64,000 nt of DNA from Agelaius tricolor (taxonomy: Eukaryota; Chordata; Aves; Passeriformes; Icteridae). The notes under the pieces were generated by a model, which made no database searches, was not told the DNA's origin, and saw only the letters and a list, made by a program, of their open reading frames with translations. Of the stretch, positions 12,465 through 28,076 are shown piece after piece. A program made the position numbers and the translations under genes. Every line of letters starts with the position of its first letter. Position 1 is the first letter of the stretch. The stretch lies in contig JALJCS010000009.1 of the NCBI GenBank assembly GCA_023055355.1, positions 45,352,501 to 45,416,500 on the forward strand, written 5' to 3'.

Positions 12465-15400
12465 ACGAGTGTGGTTTTTAACAAAAAGGCACAGAAGAAT
12501 CACCATTGACCATTTCCTGTATGTGCAGAAGGATGATCCTGTTTTTGGAAGATAGGATTCCAGTCAGAAATTTATTATAGGAAGAAACAGACAAATAAAA
12601 CCAAGTAATTAAAAGCACAGCTAGCTGAGTTTCTATTTCTTTTGTTGTGAAGTGCTACTAAAGAGCACTCATTTCTGTGGAGAAATTTCAGCTCCTTATA
12701 ACTGTTGCTCACCAGAGCAGAAGTCAATTAGACCTTAGAGATTCTATCCACTTATTGTTAAAGCTCTTTTTAACCAGAAGATTGTAAGATAGGTAAATCC
12801 TATTTTCCCATTCCTAAAGGCTGCTCTAATGTCCCTATGATGAATCAATGGGAAGTTCTTTTAATTAGTTGTTTCAAATCCAGTAGCTGCAGGAGAACTC
12901 TAATATGATTACCCAATGAAACCATTTGAAAAAAAGAAATGCTTAGAAGAGCAGCATGGTTTTAATCACTTTAAGGGCAGCATTTTCTTGCCATTGGTCC
13001 TAGGCTGAAGGGTGGTTTCTGGCTCTTGAGCTCAGCACTGATCTGTGTTTTGTACAGAGGATTCTTTGCACCATCTGTTACATCTTCTACACTGTTATAA
13101 ATTTCTTCAATTAAAATGAGTCATCTACAATGTGGTGAGCTCCTCATTTAATTTAGTCCCACAAGCTTCTTGGTCTTTTCAAATTTTTATTGAATAATGG
13201 AAGTGCATTCTTTCATTCAGAGTGAGCTGATTTTATTCTAAATTTCTTTGGCTTCTCTTTTTCAGAATCCTTTTTTCTTCATGTGATACATACAGGAGAG
13301 AAAATGTGTATATTAAACAATGACTGGATCTAAGTGTCTTTTCCCTAAAAATTTCTTTTTCTGAGGCTGACTTCCATTATCCATAACTGTCTGATTTCAA
13401 AATAGGTGATCTTCATTCCTTTGGACACCATCCTCATGAGAAGGCTGTGGGTGTCAGTATGTAAAATATCGGGGGTCTCAATATGTAAAATAATGCCCTT
13501 TGGGATCATGTGTTTAATTCAGTTTGTTGTTTCTATATCTCTGTCATTAGCAACAATTACACAAATTGCAAATTAAATGTTATTCTTTCCTTGAGACCTC
13601 TGCCTGCTTCAAGGTACAGGAGAGATTACACTTACCAAAATATAGGGCTTTGTCACCTGTTTTCTGAGCAGGGGTTTCCCTTCAGAGGAGGGAATCCACC
13701 TCTCTCCCTGCCTCTTCCTCCTCTCTTATCTCAGTCACTTGCCAATTGCAGTTATGGGAAAATACTGACGAAACTCTACTCAAAGCCCTTGCTTCTCTTT
13801 TAAAACTCCTTAATCCCTCCTAGGTTCACCTTACAGAGGAGGAAACCTGCTTTAACATCCTGCAGGGAGCTTGCATTCTTCCTGTTGGGGAACAGTTCTT
13901 TCAATAAGAGAAGGGCAGTTGAGGATGGAAGAGATATCAATGCTGCAATGACTACTTTACATTGACTGTCTTGGATCAGAAAAACAAAAGAAAACTGTTT
14001 TCTTGGTTGTGAAAAGGAAAGGGCTTCTTCAAGCTTCAATTTCATGTTAATGGCACAAATTAAATCAACAGTAAACTATGCCTAACACTATAGAACTTAT
14101 AGTTATCTAATAATTTCAAGGCCATTAAACAAAAATTTTAGGGAATCAATGAAACAAAATAGAGGTGTATCAAGGTCCAAATCTGAAGAGTTCTTCCAGA
14201 TGGTAAAAATACTTTTTGCACTTTTTCTATACCAGAAAATGCTATTATAATTTCATAGTGTTTCACCAGCCTACGTTCTGTAACTATATTACAATTCCTA
14301 TACTATTGGACAAAGAGTATGATTTTATATTATAAATACCAATAAAAAGAGCACTGAGATTTCATTCACGGTACCACATCTGAAAAAAAAAAAGACATTA
14401 TTTCAGGGCACAGTAAGAAAAATATAAGAAAAATACTGCCTATACTTCTGATTCTAGAAAGACTACAAGAAAGGCAATAAGCTGCTTATTATCTCTTAGA
14501 GAAGACATTTTACTCCAGTAACAGAACTGGAATGAAACAACATTTCCTGATCAGTGATAGTGCCTCCAGTGCTTTACACCCATTTAAGCTATTTGCCAAG
14601 GATTTTCCAGGGAAGAGGCCTGAAGCCTTGATCCTGCCTTACTAATGCCATGTGTGAAGCATATGATCAGTCATCTGAAGGATGTGGTTGTGCTGTCTAT
14701 CATTCAGAGCAGTCTTCACTCCTGCAGTATGGTTATTAATCCTCCAGCAGAGATGCAGTTCATCCTTTCTTTCTTTTGTGTGTGTTTGTTCATCTTTCTG
14801 TTGCTATCTTTGTAGGATAAGGGAAGAAAGAGTATCTTATGAACAAGGGATGTGATAGGGATCCAGGAGACCTTTGTTTATATTCTTTTCTGGTTGTGCT
14901 CCAGAGATTTTCTTTAATCTTTTGACTGAGCTATCTTAACATACAATGTGAATGTCAGTAAGTTCCTTTATTTGCAATACGTGAACACTTTCCTGTTAGG
15001 AGTGTGAGTGTGTGAATACAAAAGACTAAAACCTAAGCAAATGCTGACATGGGAAGCAAACCACTGAAATATGAACAGAAATTAAACTTTTATTAAAAAA
15101 ATCCCCAGTTTATAACCCACCTCTGTATATTAAAGATGTTCACATGGATGAAACATCCTCAGGTTTATAGTGAATTCAGCAAGAATTTGTTTTCTTACCA
15201 TACAAGCTTGCTTTCAATTAGTACAGTGACTAGATAAGATATTTGATTCTTCCCATAATAGTCTCTTATCTTCCTAATCATTTCAGTAGTAATTCACAGT
15301 TACAATGCTTGGAGGGGATACTATTAGTGGCACTAACCTTGGAGTTCAAAGTTGAGTATGGTGTTTCCCTGACAAAGCATTACAGCTTGCAAATTAACAA

Positions 15401-18400
15401 GTTTGGGTTTTAAAAAAGTAATTTTTGCTTCATTTTCTTACACTAGTTCCCTAAAGGTTTGCACTCAAAAGACAGCAGAGCAGTGTGTTTCTTTTGAAGC
15501 ACTTCATTTACTGAAAATAGGCCTCCAGCAAGTTATAATTATCGTCTCTCCCTCCATCTTAAAATCTTTCCCCTTGCAGATCTCCTTTGCTTGCTCAGAA
15601 ATGGTGGATGGAAGCCAAGTGAACCCAATACCCTTGTCAAAAACTGGATTCTGCTTACAGTGTTGTGGGCTAAAGGTCATGATAGACACAACCCCAGATT
15701 TCCTCCAGAGTAAATGTAGATTCAACATGGCTTTTTTTTGTGATCCATAATGCAATTCTTTCTTTCTTCCTTGCTGCTTAATTTCTCTTTCATCTATTGT
15801 TGATCTTATGTAAAGAGACAGTAATTATTCATCCACACGATTTTGCAACAGTACAGATTTACTTTTGCTTGCAGAACGTGCTGCCATTCTCCATTTTTCG
15901 AGCTTCAGACAGAAGCACTCCTAAATCTTTACTTCTTACAGGACCTACTCAGCTTCTACTACTTCAAAGTGGATTTTAGTAGAAGCTACTTAAAACAACA
16001 GTACAAAATAAAGCCTTCTCAGCTGTCAGACTGTGTGGCTGTTCTGCTCTCTCTGATGACATGTATGTGCAAAGCCTCAAAGGTAAAAAGTATTGTGAAA
16101 TATTTGACACAATTTATAGCACAATGAATGATTTAAAATATCTTAGTTACAAGTTTTTTTAAAAAATTGTATCCCTTAAAAGATCACACAAATCCTTTAC
16201 TTAAATGTATGTTTTAAGGAGTTTCTTTATATGCTCTTAATGTCTAAAACAAGAGGAATAAATTCAGTTCAAAAAAGCACAGAGGGAGGTTGTGAGTCTA
16301 GGAATCAGATGCAAACAAAAAACATTTGCAAAACTAAACCAGGTTGCCTGTCACATAAATGGAAATAATGTCAAATCAACAGGTCTCTGGCAACTAAAGG
16401 GATTTACATCAGAATAAGCAGATTCTTGGATGCTTTCAATTGCCTTTTAGGGTTGGAGGAGCAGGAGGCAATGAGAGATTTAATAGGTCATGGGGATTCC
16501 TGAACAGCTCCCTGTAAACCAGAGCTGCCCTCTGCTTGTTTGGCAGAAGGCAAAACCGAGTTTGTGTGGGACTGGTACATCAGCTCACAACAGGTGGCAA
16601 CAACTTCTGTGGCTGAATGGCACAGAAAAATGTGATTACTGGGGAAAAAAAGGCCCTTCTCCTCATTGGCTTCTTCTGGGCATGTTGTTCTGGATTAAAA
16701 ACCAGGGAAGGGTGCAAGAGGCCGCTCCAGGCAAGTCCATTCTCTTCCTATCACTCTTTATGATGATTATAAACCCTGCTGTGGTACCTAGAGGAGAAGT
16801 AACAGAACATTATGTCCCTAACCATCATATTTTCTGCTTTCACAACCTCAAATGTTCTGTGTTGTGCTGCTCACTGTTCCTCCTGAATCATACATTGTGG
16901 TGAGCCACTGACTGTCGGCTGGTGGCACATTTGAAATTGGTGTGTGTGCTTTCCTGGGCTACTATTCCTGACACACAGGAGTCCTCTAAAAAAGAAGGCA
17001 GAGTGGCTTATGGAGTTTCCTTTTTAAGGAAAACTGTGTTATAAAAGAAGGAGGCAGGAGAAATTGGTTTATCAGCAGATTCAGATTGCTACTATAATGA
17101 TGTTAATCAGCGTGAAGAAAGATGTGTTCCAGCCCATGTGTTATATAAGTTAAAAATATCATTCTAGCACTGCTAGGTGCCCTGTGATGTGGGGACAACC
17201 TGTGGTGACACATTTCTTCAGACAACTTTGTTTCCAGCCTCCTGATGTAACTTGGGTATTGCTATAAATTGATTGGCAACACAACTTGAGGTTAAGAAGG
17301 CGTCGTTCATTGCGGTGAGGTGTCATTACGGAAACAGAGCTGTAACTAAGTCTCATTCAGCAACAGCCCCTCCAGGGTCAACTGCAACCAAATTGCTCTG
17401 CAGAACTTCCTGCTGCTAAATTGATCTCAGAAGCTGGAAAATGAAATAAGCAGGTTAAAAAGCACTAGGAAATCTGCCATCTTTTCACTCCATTAATTGC
17501 CACTCGTCCTGCGATGTAACAAAGGCAAACATAAAATGTACACTCATTTCAGCAAATCTTTCCTGCTCTTGTTTATATCCAAATATGAGGGTAGATCAGA
17601 TTGCAAGTAATTTTCTGTCAAACAGTACTTTACAGGTCTGAAAGAGGTTTTTCTTTTAGCAAGAATATCATGAATATTTTATGTGAACATCTTCTGTGAA
17701 CCTTCTGTAAAAGCTGTGTTTGTTGGCATGTGCAGAGAATGTCAGAGCTACTGTACTTCAATATTTTGAGTGAATGTGTGCAAGTGCATAGAGACACATC
17801 CAATACTGACTTCAAATGTACATCTTCAAAAGACTTTCCCAAAAATGTTGATTTTAACAAAGCATTCCATAAACCACAACAATGCTAAATTAATATGTCC
17901 TTATAAATTAATTCCCAGAATGATGTTACAAACAAAATCATGTAACTTATTATATACTTCATAAATGCTAAAAATATTCCAAAGGTTTAATCTAGATCTG
18001 TTTCATTGAGGATCAAATATCTTTTAAATCTTTGATGTGGAAACCTATGCACAAAAAAGCAGACCCTTTTAAACTCTGGCATACAGACAAGAAACACTTC
18101 CAGGAGGCCAGGAAATCAATGGTTTGTACTTGATGCACACGAATCACTGAAAAGCACTGCTGTTGTCAAATGTAGCTTAGGTGTTCAATTTCTAGGCAAG
18201 TAGGGTAGAATCTGATTTGACTCAAGTAAGATAAAAACTGGGGATTAGTTTTGGCAAGTTGCCTTAAGTCCCTCTGTAGTCAGGAGATGAGATGCTGAAC
18301 CTGCTTTGTGTGCTGGTAGATCAAATGTTTTAGCCACAGTATTTAACACATGCATCACTACCATCAGCACAGAAGTTCATTGCAAAATCAGTCATGGATC

Positions 18401-21400
18401 TTCTCTAAAGGTGACCTCTAGAGCAATGCAGGTGTAATTTTAGATATGTCAAGATCCTAAATAAATTTCTACTATTTTCTTTTTTTTTAGTTGGGTGTAT
18501 CTATACAATACTTCTACATGAAGTAGCATGTTTAAGCTACCAAAAAAAAGTGGACAAAAGGCACATGCTCTGCAATGAAAGATCATTTATGTGTTCTTTT
18601 AGTTAGCTCATTGGGGATGTTTACACACCTCTGAGTCTGAGGGCAGGCTCTCAAGGAGATGGATAGAAGCAATGACACCTGAAGGTATCAGGGCAAATCC
18701 ACGCTAAAAGCAACGAGCTGCTGGCCTTTAACTTCTGTTATGTCTAAAACCTGAGCTTCAGAAGAGGCCAGTGGCTCTTTCTGGTCTACAGTACTCATAT
18801 TCTGAAAACACGTCACACTAATATTAAATGCACTTGAAAAATAAATGCCTTTTTTTGTATGTTTTCCTCTTTCAAGAAGATTGAGTTGCTTTTATTCACA
18901 AAAACAAAACTCTGCAGAGTTGAAAAACTGCTGGAATCTAAAGAGTTTTCATCTTTCTGACAAATTAAAACAGGAAGAAAGAAGTGTAGAAAGTAGATCA
19001 GATGATAGGCAGTAAAATATATTTCCAAGAGAGGTTTGTGGAAGGCTGGTAATTATGGAATAACCTTTCAAAAGGGAAGCCTCTTCAACTATTCGCTGCT
19101 AGTTAGCTCATGCCCTGCAGCGTGTGGCTTAATACTTATTACACATATCCATGCTCATGGAGAGGCAATCTCCTGACAAAGACTCATGTGAGAAGGAAAC
19201 CTGAGCATCCACACCTCCAGGTCAGTACATCACTTAGCTTAAGGAGCCTGCCTTTTCTTTCTGAGAAATTAACTATCCAAGGAATGCCCTCCTAGCAAGA
19301 GACTGAATTGTCAGAACTCTTCCATTATGCCCCTTTGGTATTTCTGTCATTTTTCTTGATACTTAATGAGTTTTTTGTGTTCTTGAACATTCTGTGTGCT
19401 GAACTCTGCCCTTGGAGATTTTTTCCCAGATCTATTTTTCATCTCTAGTAGCACAACAAATGCGCTTCCTACAGCAAAAAAGAAAAGGAAGGTTTGAGGT
19501 GGAAAGCTGAGCAGTCCTGTCCTACACCATGTCTTGTCCAAAGGATGAAGTCTAGGGGACTTACTGACACATGCAGAGTTTGCACTGGTTGTTTTTTAAA
19601 AAGGACCATAAAAATTCTGTTGCATCCAAAAAGTTAGGGAGTTGACAGACACTGAAGCAAGAAAAAGAGAAAACATTCCTTATCAACTAAGATGCTACTG
19701 AATGCTGCTGGGAATTGGAAGACCACATATGGAGAAGCATTATTTAACACTTTCCTGATCTCCTTTCATCAGTGCACCCCATAGCTTATTGTCAGAGAAA
19801 AAAAAAATGGACTAGATGAGCCTTCTGAAATTCAGATACACTACCTGGTTACAAAGCTTTCTGTTTAGCTCAGTCCAAAGGCTAGCTGGCTACATACAGC
19901 TTCCTTCTGGAACAAGCTTTCATCTATCCCCAAAGAGCCTTCTGCACTGCAGAAATTTTACAGAGAGAAAACACCCTGCTCTTGGAGCTCTGGGAGTTGC
20001 TTGTAAGAACTAATGGCTCATATCCACACAGTACATTAGTGACATGCAGCTGAGTGCTTTGGGGTCTAACTTTCAAGTGCCTGATCCTCAGAATGATATT
20101 CAGAGTTAAATTTGTTCTGTGTCCACTTTGCTCCTTAACACTGTCAAAACCAGAAGAAATCAGAGCATGCACAAAATTGGAGCTTGACAATTTAGACAAC
20201 TTTGAGTTTGACAGCTCAGGTTAAACACCAAGGTTAGGCACTGGAATTGCACTACTGCAATATTGTTACCTTGGAAAAACCCACAAAATAATGATCTCAG
20301 TAGCAAAAGTTTGCTCAGCCTCTTTGATTTTTATAATGAAGAAAATCTTCCTACCTCCTTAGATATTCTAAGTAATTCTCTTTGTCCAATATCATAATTT
20401 GATGTGTGATTCAGCTGTGAGTCTGTAGTTTGGAAGGTCTGAGAAATCACTGTGTCCACACAGGATACTTAAAGTTTTTTGGCACACAAACAAAACCAAA
20501 CAGTAGGACCTGCTAATTCAGACCCATGTCTCAGTATTTGGCAATGATCTCTGTTTCTGTGACCTTCATCTTAAAATTTCTACAGCAATCATCTCAAATC
20601 CCTGTGTACCCAAACATATGGTGAAACCTGGGCAAGAAAAACCCCACCAAAAAAACAGCAGCTAAGGAAATCTTTGATAGAGGAAAAAAAAAATCCTCCA
20701 CATATGCAGCAATTCCTTGAATGCCATCTAGAGGACACTAACTTCCCATGGCTATGAATGGGTCCTGACACAGTCAAATGTGTCAGTTCTGGATCTTCTA
20801 GCTCTTTATCTGTACTGTTCAGAAAATAAGGGTTAGTAAAATCTGGTCAAAAAGGAAGTTTAAAAATACCAACAAAATAAATAATACAGGATAGCTTTGT
20901 AATAGCTTCTAAAAATACTGTTCTGCTTGCACAGATTAATTCTGTGCCAATAAATTTGTGGAAGATAATTACTGGAAACAAAAGGACTATTTGTAACTTT
21001 TTGTTCTAAAATATACTGGTTATCATTTTGATGGTCCTGCATCAATATCATGAATTTGCTGAGCCATCATGCTAACTCTGCAATAACTCAGAATTTTCCA
21101 TATTTCATTAGTGATCATGATCACAAAGTATTTGTAGTGTTGACTTAACTACTCATGACATGGTTGGTCGGATATATTGTGATTGTGTTTGCAACTGCTT
21201 ATGTTATGCAAGGTGATCTTCCCCTGAAATGTCCTTCCAAAATATTCCACATTAACTGAATGCATAAAGTGTTGAGGAAGAAAGGCTATATTGATAACTA
21301 ATTCATTGGCTCTGGCTGACAAGATCTCTTCAAACTCTTTGAACTCTTTGAGTTTGTCAGTGTTTGTTTCAGTCTCCACTTGCTGGTCAGGTCCCATTAA

Positions 21401-21896
21401 ATTTACACCATCTACTCTCAGTTACTTTAAGCATCTAATTCCATGGCAACACCTAAAGTTAGGAGCATCAGGACCCATTTAGCAGAAGAAATGTAGCAAT
21501 TCTATTTCTTCTGAAGTCTGTAAGATGGTACATCTTAAAAATATTATTACCTCAGCCTGTCTGGTCCATGCTCTGCATCTCTCCTCAGCGCCTACACTGG
21601 AAAGACACTGAGTTCTCTTTCCTCAGCCAGTGAAATGTGTTACCTTTAATCTACACTCACAGAACCACCTTAATGGCTTTGTTTTTAAGATAACAATCAC
21701 TCTAACCCTATTCCATTCTATAAACATTCATATCACCAAGAAAAATATTTTAAATTGTGTATTAAACACTTCATAATGCAATCTTTTGCATCTGAACCTC
21801 CCATCAGGTATAATCCTGCTATACTGCCAAGTCCAAAGATGCTGTTTGCTTCCTTTTAAAATAGGCCGAAATACAAGCATGGAGCCTCAGATTCTG

Positions 21897-21898
<2 letters not shown>

Positions 21899-21936
<38 letters not shown>
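21899..21936. repeat. (AAT)n microsatellite
   Basis: An uninterrupted run of about 12-13 AAT units, 38 bp. It is the second perfect AAT/ATT array in the window. Confidence 0.97.
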
Positions 21937-24900
21937 CACCTGACATTTCAGTAAGCACTCAATCCTGAGTATAAAATATAAAACAGCTGAGAGCGAGACA
22001 TTTATTAGCACTCTCGAGTAATTGGAACTAGCAAGGAAGACAATAGTTGACATATTTCATTGCTTACACATGTTGATTAAATAATTAAGAAAATTTCACC
22101 GGTTTAAGAATGATTTCTAGAAGGTTTATGATTCAGAATAGTAATTTGTAAGACACAGTTGTTATGATAAATACATAATTGAAATATTCAGGTATAATAA
22201 TTCTATTTCAAGGGTCATATGTAGACTGTTTTCAGTGTCTGAAAAATATGTCCATATTCTACATGTGCTTTTTGTTTACAGTGGACCAAGTCTACCAAGA
22301 CCCTTTTGCTGTAGATTTTGCTTGTACTGTGCTGTTTGAGATGCTCTAGAATGATCTGCTTAGATGAGACAGTCTGCTAAACTTAATCAGGGTAGTAAAA
22401 AGGGAGGACTATGGAGAAATGTGGAGGGGCTTCATGAGATCAGCTGACTGGATAATAAAATGGCAGATGAAATTCAGAGGAGAGAAATGCACACAGGAAA
22501 AGAACCCCTAATTTCATAAGCAAAATGAGCTCTGAGCTGACCATTTCCACCCAGGAACAAGATTTTTGAGTTCTAATAAATAGATCTATGAAAATGCCAG
22601 CTCTGTGCTCCAATGTAATAAAAAAAAAAAGATTAAATGAAATGTTAGGGATTACAAAGGAAAAGAAAAGCCACCAGACTTTCATACTGAGACAGCATAT
22701 GTGCACATTTGAAACACATTTTGAATACTACGTGTAATTTTGGTTTCTCATCTCAAAAATGGTATGTTAGAACAGGGAATATCTACAGTAATTAGTAAAT
22801 TAAAGTTGTGGAATGTCTTGCACACAGCTAACTCAAGAAAAGAAGTGGGCTCGGGAAGGGAGGATGCAATGAAAGGTTGAAGCAGGAATGACACAAAGAA
22901 CACAAGGTGTGATCACTTCTTGCAGCACAAAAGCTGAACATGGCAAGTAAAGTCAAAAGGATGTGATTCTTAATAAAATGTGAAATTAATCTTTGGAATT
23001 CCTTGCCAAGGGATGCAGTAGATTTCACATATTACGTATTTACGTATTTAGTAATAAATTGTTAATCTTTACTGGGAAGGAATTTCTCCCCAAAATGAAT
23101 GTAAGAGGAAAGCAGGGTTGCTGCCTGTTTTGATGAAGAGTCTTAGCCCTTTTTTTTTGTTTTGGGTTTTTTTCTCGTATGTAAGCATGGCAGTGGTAGT
23201 GAGAAGCCTGGAGTCTTCTCAATGAATCTGCTGCACATCCATGGAGAAACTGCTTGCATCTTGCATTGGATCTGGCACCTCTGCTGTATCTCAAACTCAC
23301 TGCAGTCATTCATCACCAAGTCCACCTGCATGTATTCTTTATGAGGAGAGCAACAGTTTATCACAAACTGGGAAGTGCTGACCATGCCTGAAGTCTGAGG
23401 AGTGAAATACACAAGTAAATCTAAAATGCAGAGCACTCCCACAAGATCCTATGGACAACACACCAAGGAATTCTTCAGCTCACTTGGAGGCTGAGGCACT
23501 GGGTGCTACCCCCACAGTCAGGCACTTTCCAAAACCCTGCACATCTGCTCTTTGGACAGCCAGCCAGTCTTCCAGAAGGGAATCTGCCAGGCAGGCAGGC
23601 CAGAGAAACGTGGGAATTTCTTAACAACAGGTACATGCATTTGGCTGACTCTGGGGGAGACAGATTTTGTGTCTTTGGCCTGAGGCAGACTCATGAGAGG
23701 ACAAACTCCTCTGGGATGGTCAGGAATGGGAAGAATCCTCTCAGCACCATTTGTTATCCATGCACTGGGTCTGAAGATGAGCAAAGGCTGCAGGATATGC
23801 ACTGAGTGAAGAGAAATGCAGGAGCGAAGACACTTTGAGACATCAGGCCTGCTGCAGCAGCAAAAGAAAAAAAGAGCCTGTGCAGGGAAGCACTGCAATG
23901 AAATTTACTGGAATATCTACAGGGAGTTAGTGGTACCAAAAATGGAGTAAGCTAAAATATTAGTCCATCTGTGAGTGGATTATCCAAGAGACATCTGCAT
24001 TCCTGTGGATTTTTATAACCACACAAAGTAGGTGCTGAAATTCACACACCACTGGATTGATCTTTTTTCATAAGCCTCAGAGTGGCTGAGACATTAATTT
24101 CTTTAAAGTATGAGCTTTATTCCTTAACACGAATTTCTTGGTTTAAGAACTCAAGCACTGTCTTAAGTATCATCACCATCAAAATAGCAACCATTTAATT
24201 CAGTAAAGATAGAAATGGATGGGAAAACTCATGTGGAGAGATTTATTACTTCATAAAGTTTGCATAGCACATTTAGTCTGGATGTAATTCATAAAACCTT
24301 GGATGTTCACTGCTTATATCCTGCAGTACATAAAATAAGGAATATCTACTCCCCTTCCACAGGTCAAAAAATAATAAGCACACTTTGGCTACTGATCAAA
24401 TTGAACATATGTAGAGATTGAAGCTGCCCCATCTGTGTGCTGGCAGCAGAAGGGCTGAGGCATGTTGTGTCTGAATCAGAGATGTGAGCTGAGTCCTGCC
24501 CTGCCTGTGCCCTGCAAGCCCCCCACAGCCCCTTCAGCTGCAGGTGGAGGAGCATCTGCAGGCTCAGGGACCAGGGTGGCACTTCAGGCTGTCAGTCACA
24601 TCCTGATGGACATGTCACTGCCTACAGACATTGGTCTGCTGTGCCCACACCAGTCCAATGGATCACCAACACAGGAACTGGCTTTTTATCTAAACTGTCC
24701 AGGAAGAAATGCTCTGCAGGGATTGTTTTTAAGTCTGCCTGGCGTGTGAACTTCAATATGCATAAAACCAGGCAGTTTCTGGGAGGCTTTACAATGCATT
24801 ACATTTTCTGTCATTGTGTCTACATATGTATTCAGTGCAAACTGGTTTTACAAAGGAGAGATGCCTCAGCATGTGAAAAACCAAACCCAAAACATCCCTC

Positions 24901-27900
24901 CTGCTCCCACATTTTCTACTCATGATTATGCTGTTATCATGCAATGAAAAATAAGGAAAAGACACAAACTTCTTTGGAAGTTTCAACTGAGTTTTCTTCT
25001 CCAGTGGCAAGAAACAACAGTATGACTACAGAGATATGCCAGATGGCTTCAGTCAGGTTTTACTAATTTACTGAAAAGTTTTTAGGCAGAGAACATGTAT
25101 ATTCTGAATTTAAGTACACTGCATACTTGTGAAAGTCTGTATGCATTACTTAGGAGGTGCGAAGAAATCACAGTGATGCAAGAAAAAAACACAAGATGAA
25201 AAACAGACTTCCCAAGAAAAATATCAAACCCTACATGTTTTTAGAGACAGCATTTTTGTTGTCCATGTTAAGAATGTATTTTCACTTCAGTTTGCAGCAC
25301 CACAGTAGGTTTTTTTCAGCTTTTTCTTTCATTTTTATAAGTCATTTTGTATTAGAAGCATATCTATCCCTAACAATTATGGTAACTCAGTTACTCCTTC
25401 AAACATATTTTTCTGTGAATTATTTTTGTTTAAAATAAAACAAAACAGGTAGAGATCAGAATCTGTTATTATCATCTAGTAATTGCACTAGACACTTTTT
25501 ACTTGAATAAATGAATATAAATCTGAGTAGTTATTTATCTCAGTTTTCATCCACAGTACACAACTGTATGGCTTAGCCTTGTGAGTAAACATATGCTACT
25601 TGGGATCAACAGGGTGAGCAACCAAAGGAAATACAACTGATTTAGACATAAAACTCCAGTTATTTCTCTTTCCACATGGCTTATTTCTGCTCTTAGTGCA
25701 TGCTGTTTTAAGAAGGCAAGCTGTCAAAGTGGTCAGTAAACACACAGAAAACATTTCTGTACTTTGGTTCCCTACTTAGAAGCCATCCTGCTTCCCTTTC
25801 TGTATTATCACTGAAGAGAAGGGTGTTTTCCCAGCCAGAGAAAATCCTGGCAGAAAATAAAGATTGTTTATATTGTAATAATCCATTTCAGTATTTGTGC
25901 AAATAGAATGCAAAGGTCACATAATTCAGTCCATAACTCTGAACGCTTTCATTTGGGAATGCCTGGGGTGTTTCATTTTGAGTTTTTATTCAAGTACATC
26001 ATGACTTTGTTCCTTTAGCTGATTTCCTATATGCACCATTCCTCTTCTAGCTGTAACTAGATCCTTGTTGTAACTAGATCTTTTTTTAGGCAACTGATCC
26101 TTGGGACATCAGGCCATCCTGATGGATGTGACAAACTGCCTCAAGGAGACAGAAGAAGATGGTGACATGAGCAAATTACAGCTCTGATCACAGCCAAACT
26201 TCAGTTTCCAAATTTTTGTTTCTGAAAGCAAAACCTTTCCAATGAAAGCATACTTTGCACAATGAAAATGATAATCATAAAGGAACAAAAATTCAACCAG
26301 TTGGTATATATTTACATATCTAAGCTTTTTGATTTCTCCCTCTAGGATATACTTACATATTTAGATGTCAAAATGACAAAAAATTTGGATGATAGTAAGC
26401 ACATCGGTTCATCCTGGATCACACAGGACTCTTGGGGAGACATAGGTAGAGTACATTTTTTAAAGGAACTAAAAACTCTGGTCAAAATGATGCACTAAAA
26501 TCTTACAGAATTTATACACCACAATGATCAGGTGAATGCAAATCAACCCCAGAACTCCATGGGCTGGCTTCACCACAAGCATGGCAAATGAGACATTGAA
26601 GGAGAGAGGGGAATTTTCAACATCAGACCAGGCTAAGAATCATATTCCTGAGACAGAGTGAATCTAGTCTTGCACAATTTACAACGTGGTAAAAGCTCTT
26701 AAGATATGACAGATGGGAAAAGTGTACATCTGAATTCCTAGTCAATGAAATCATAAAGAGATAGGACTGTTACCAGGCTGAAGTCTCAGATTTACTGCAT
26801 TTGGAAACACGGGAGTGTAGACAAGATAAATACTGGAGATGACACTGGCAGCCAATAAAAGTACTTCAAAGTGCTTGATTATGATCCATTATTTATGATC
26901 TAACATGAAAACTGTGGGTAGGAGAGAAAGGTCCCTGTCTCAAAGGCTTCAGTATGAGAGATGAGAGATGAAGGATTAAAAACAGAAGGGGACGTAAGAG
27001 ATGATTTCCTAAATGAGGACATAAATTGTGTTTTCCTGTCACTTCTAGCAGGCTGCCCCAATGTCTGGAATATGCAACAAATTTAGTAAAATTGCTTGAA
27101 ATTATCTGAGAGCATTTGTGTCCTAAATAATGCATAAGCAGCGCTGGTTACTGTTGGAATAATTTTGGACTGACTCACCTTCAGAAATATTAAAGTGCCT
27201 GTATGGAGTCAGCTTTCTCTAAAACTACCTATAGAAAGAAATGCATATGATCTTTAAATTGTTTCAGAGCAGCTCACACAATTATATTAAGATTTCTAAG
27301 ACTTCTATTACAAAAGTGGACAATTTATCCTAGCAGCCATTCTTTTGAAAGATGACTTGAAATAGATCTTTTATTTGTACTTAAAATCTCCATGTTCTCC
27401 TACCACAATGAAGAAAATTATATGGACACAAAAATTTTGGTTTTATGCTTTGAGCAAATATCAAGAACAAAAAAACCCCATCCTGTAACAGCTTCAAATT
27501 TAGCAAACCACATTAAAACACACTAAAGGACAAGATAATTTAAATGAAATTTTAATACAGTTCTTCACTGTACATTGTATTCAGCACAAATATTTCACTC
27601 AATTGCATTTGTTTACTCACTGATCCAGAAAAGGATGTCTCAATGTGTAAAGGCAAATGCAATAAAGCAACTCTTGTTACACAGCAGAATCTGGCCTTCA
27701 CACAATCATAACGACCTACTTCACATTTTAAAAATTCTGAGCACAGATGCTAAGCAGTATTTGTCTCATCAAAATGCTGAAAATAATCCTAAATTGAATC
27801 TTTAAAGATATTAACAGTAACTTGGGAACTATCAGCATCCACTCCTTCCATCTCTCTTCAGGAATAACTAAAAGCAGTGTATTTTCTAAATATTGTAGTG

Positions 27901-28076
27901 TGAAAACCTGGAATGAGTGTTTCTCCCCTATAATTAAAAGTAGAACCAAAACCTGTCAACCACATTCTTACCTTGCTATCATTATCTTGACATTCCTGAC
28001 ATTGACAGGACTGTCTCTGCTGTCAAAATGGCAACCTGCATGAGCATTTTTGTTCACGTTTTGTATTGCCTAGGAT

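Noticed and set aside
16490..16903. Longest open frame of the window, 137 codons on the plus strand
   Set aside because: In AT-rich DNA of this size, a handful of frames over 120 codons are expected by chance across six frames. There is no domain, no codon signature, and no splice or promoter context.
19764..19783. Match to the 3' end of the LTR at 10.4 kb (TTTCATCAGTGCACCCCA)
   Set aside because: Only about 18 bp is shared and no further LTR sequence lies on either side, so it is probably coincidence.
23480..23900. Overlapping open frames of 100 and 126 codons on opposite strands
   Set aside because: Both strands are open because this patch is GC-richer and stop-poor. Neither translation is recognisable.
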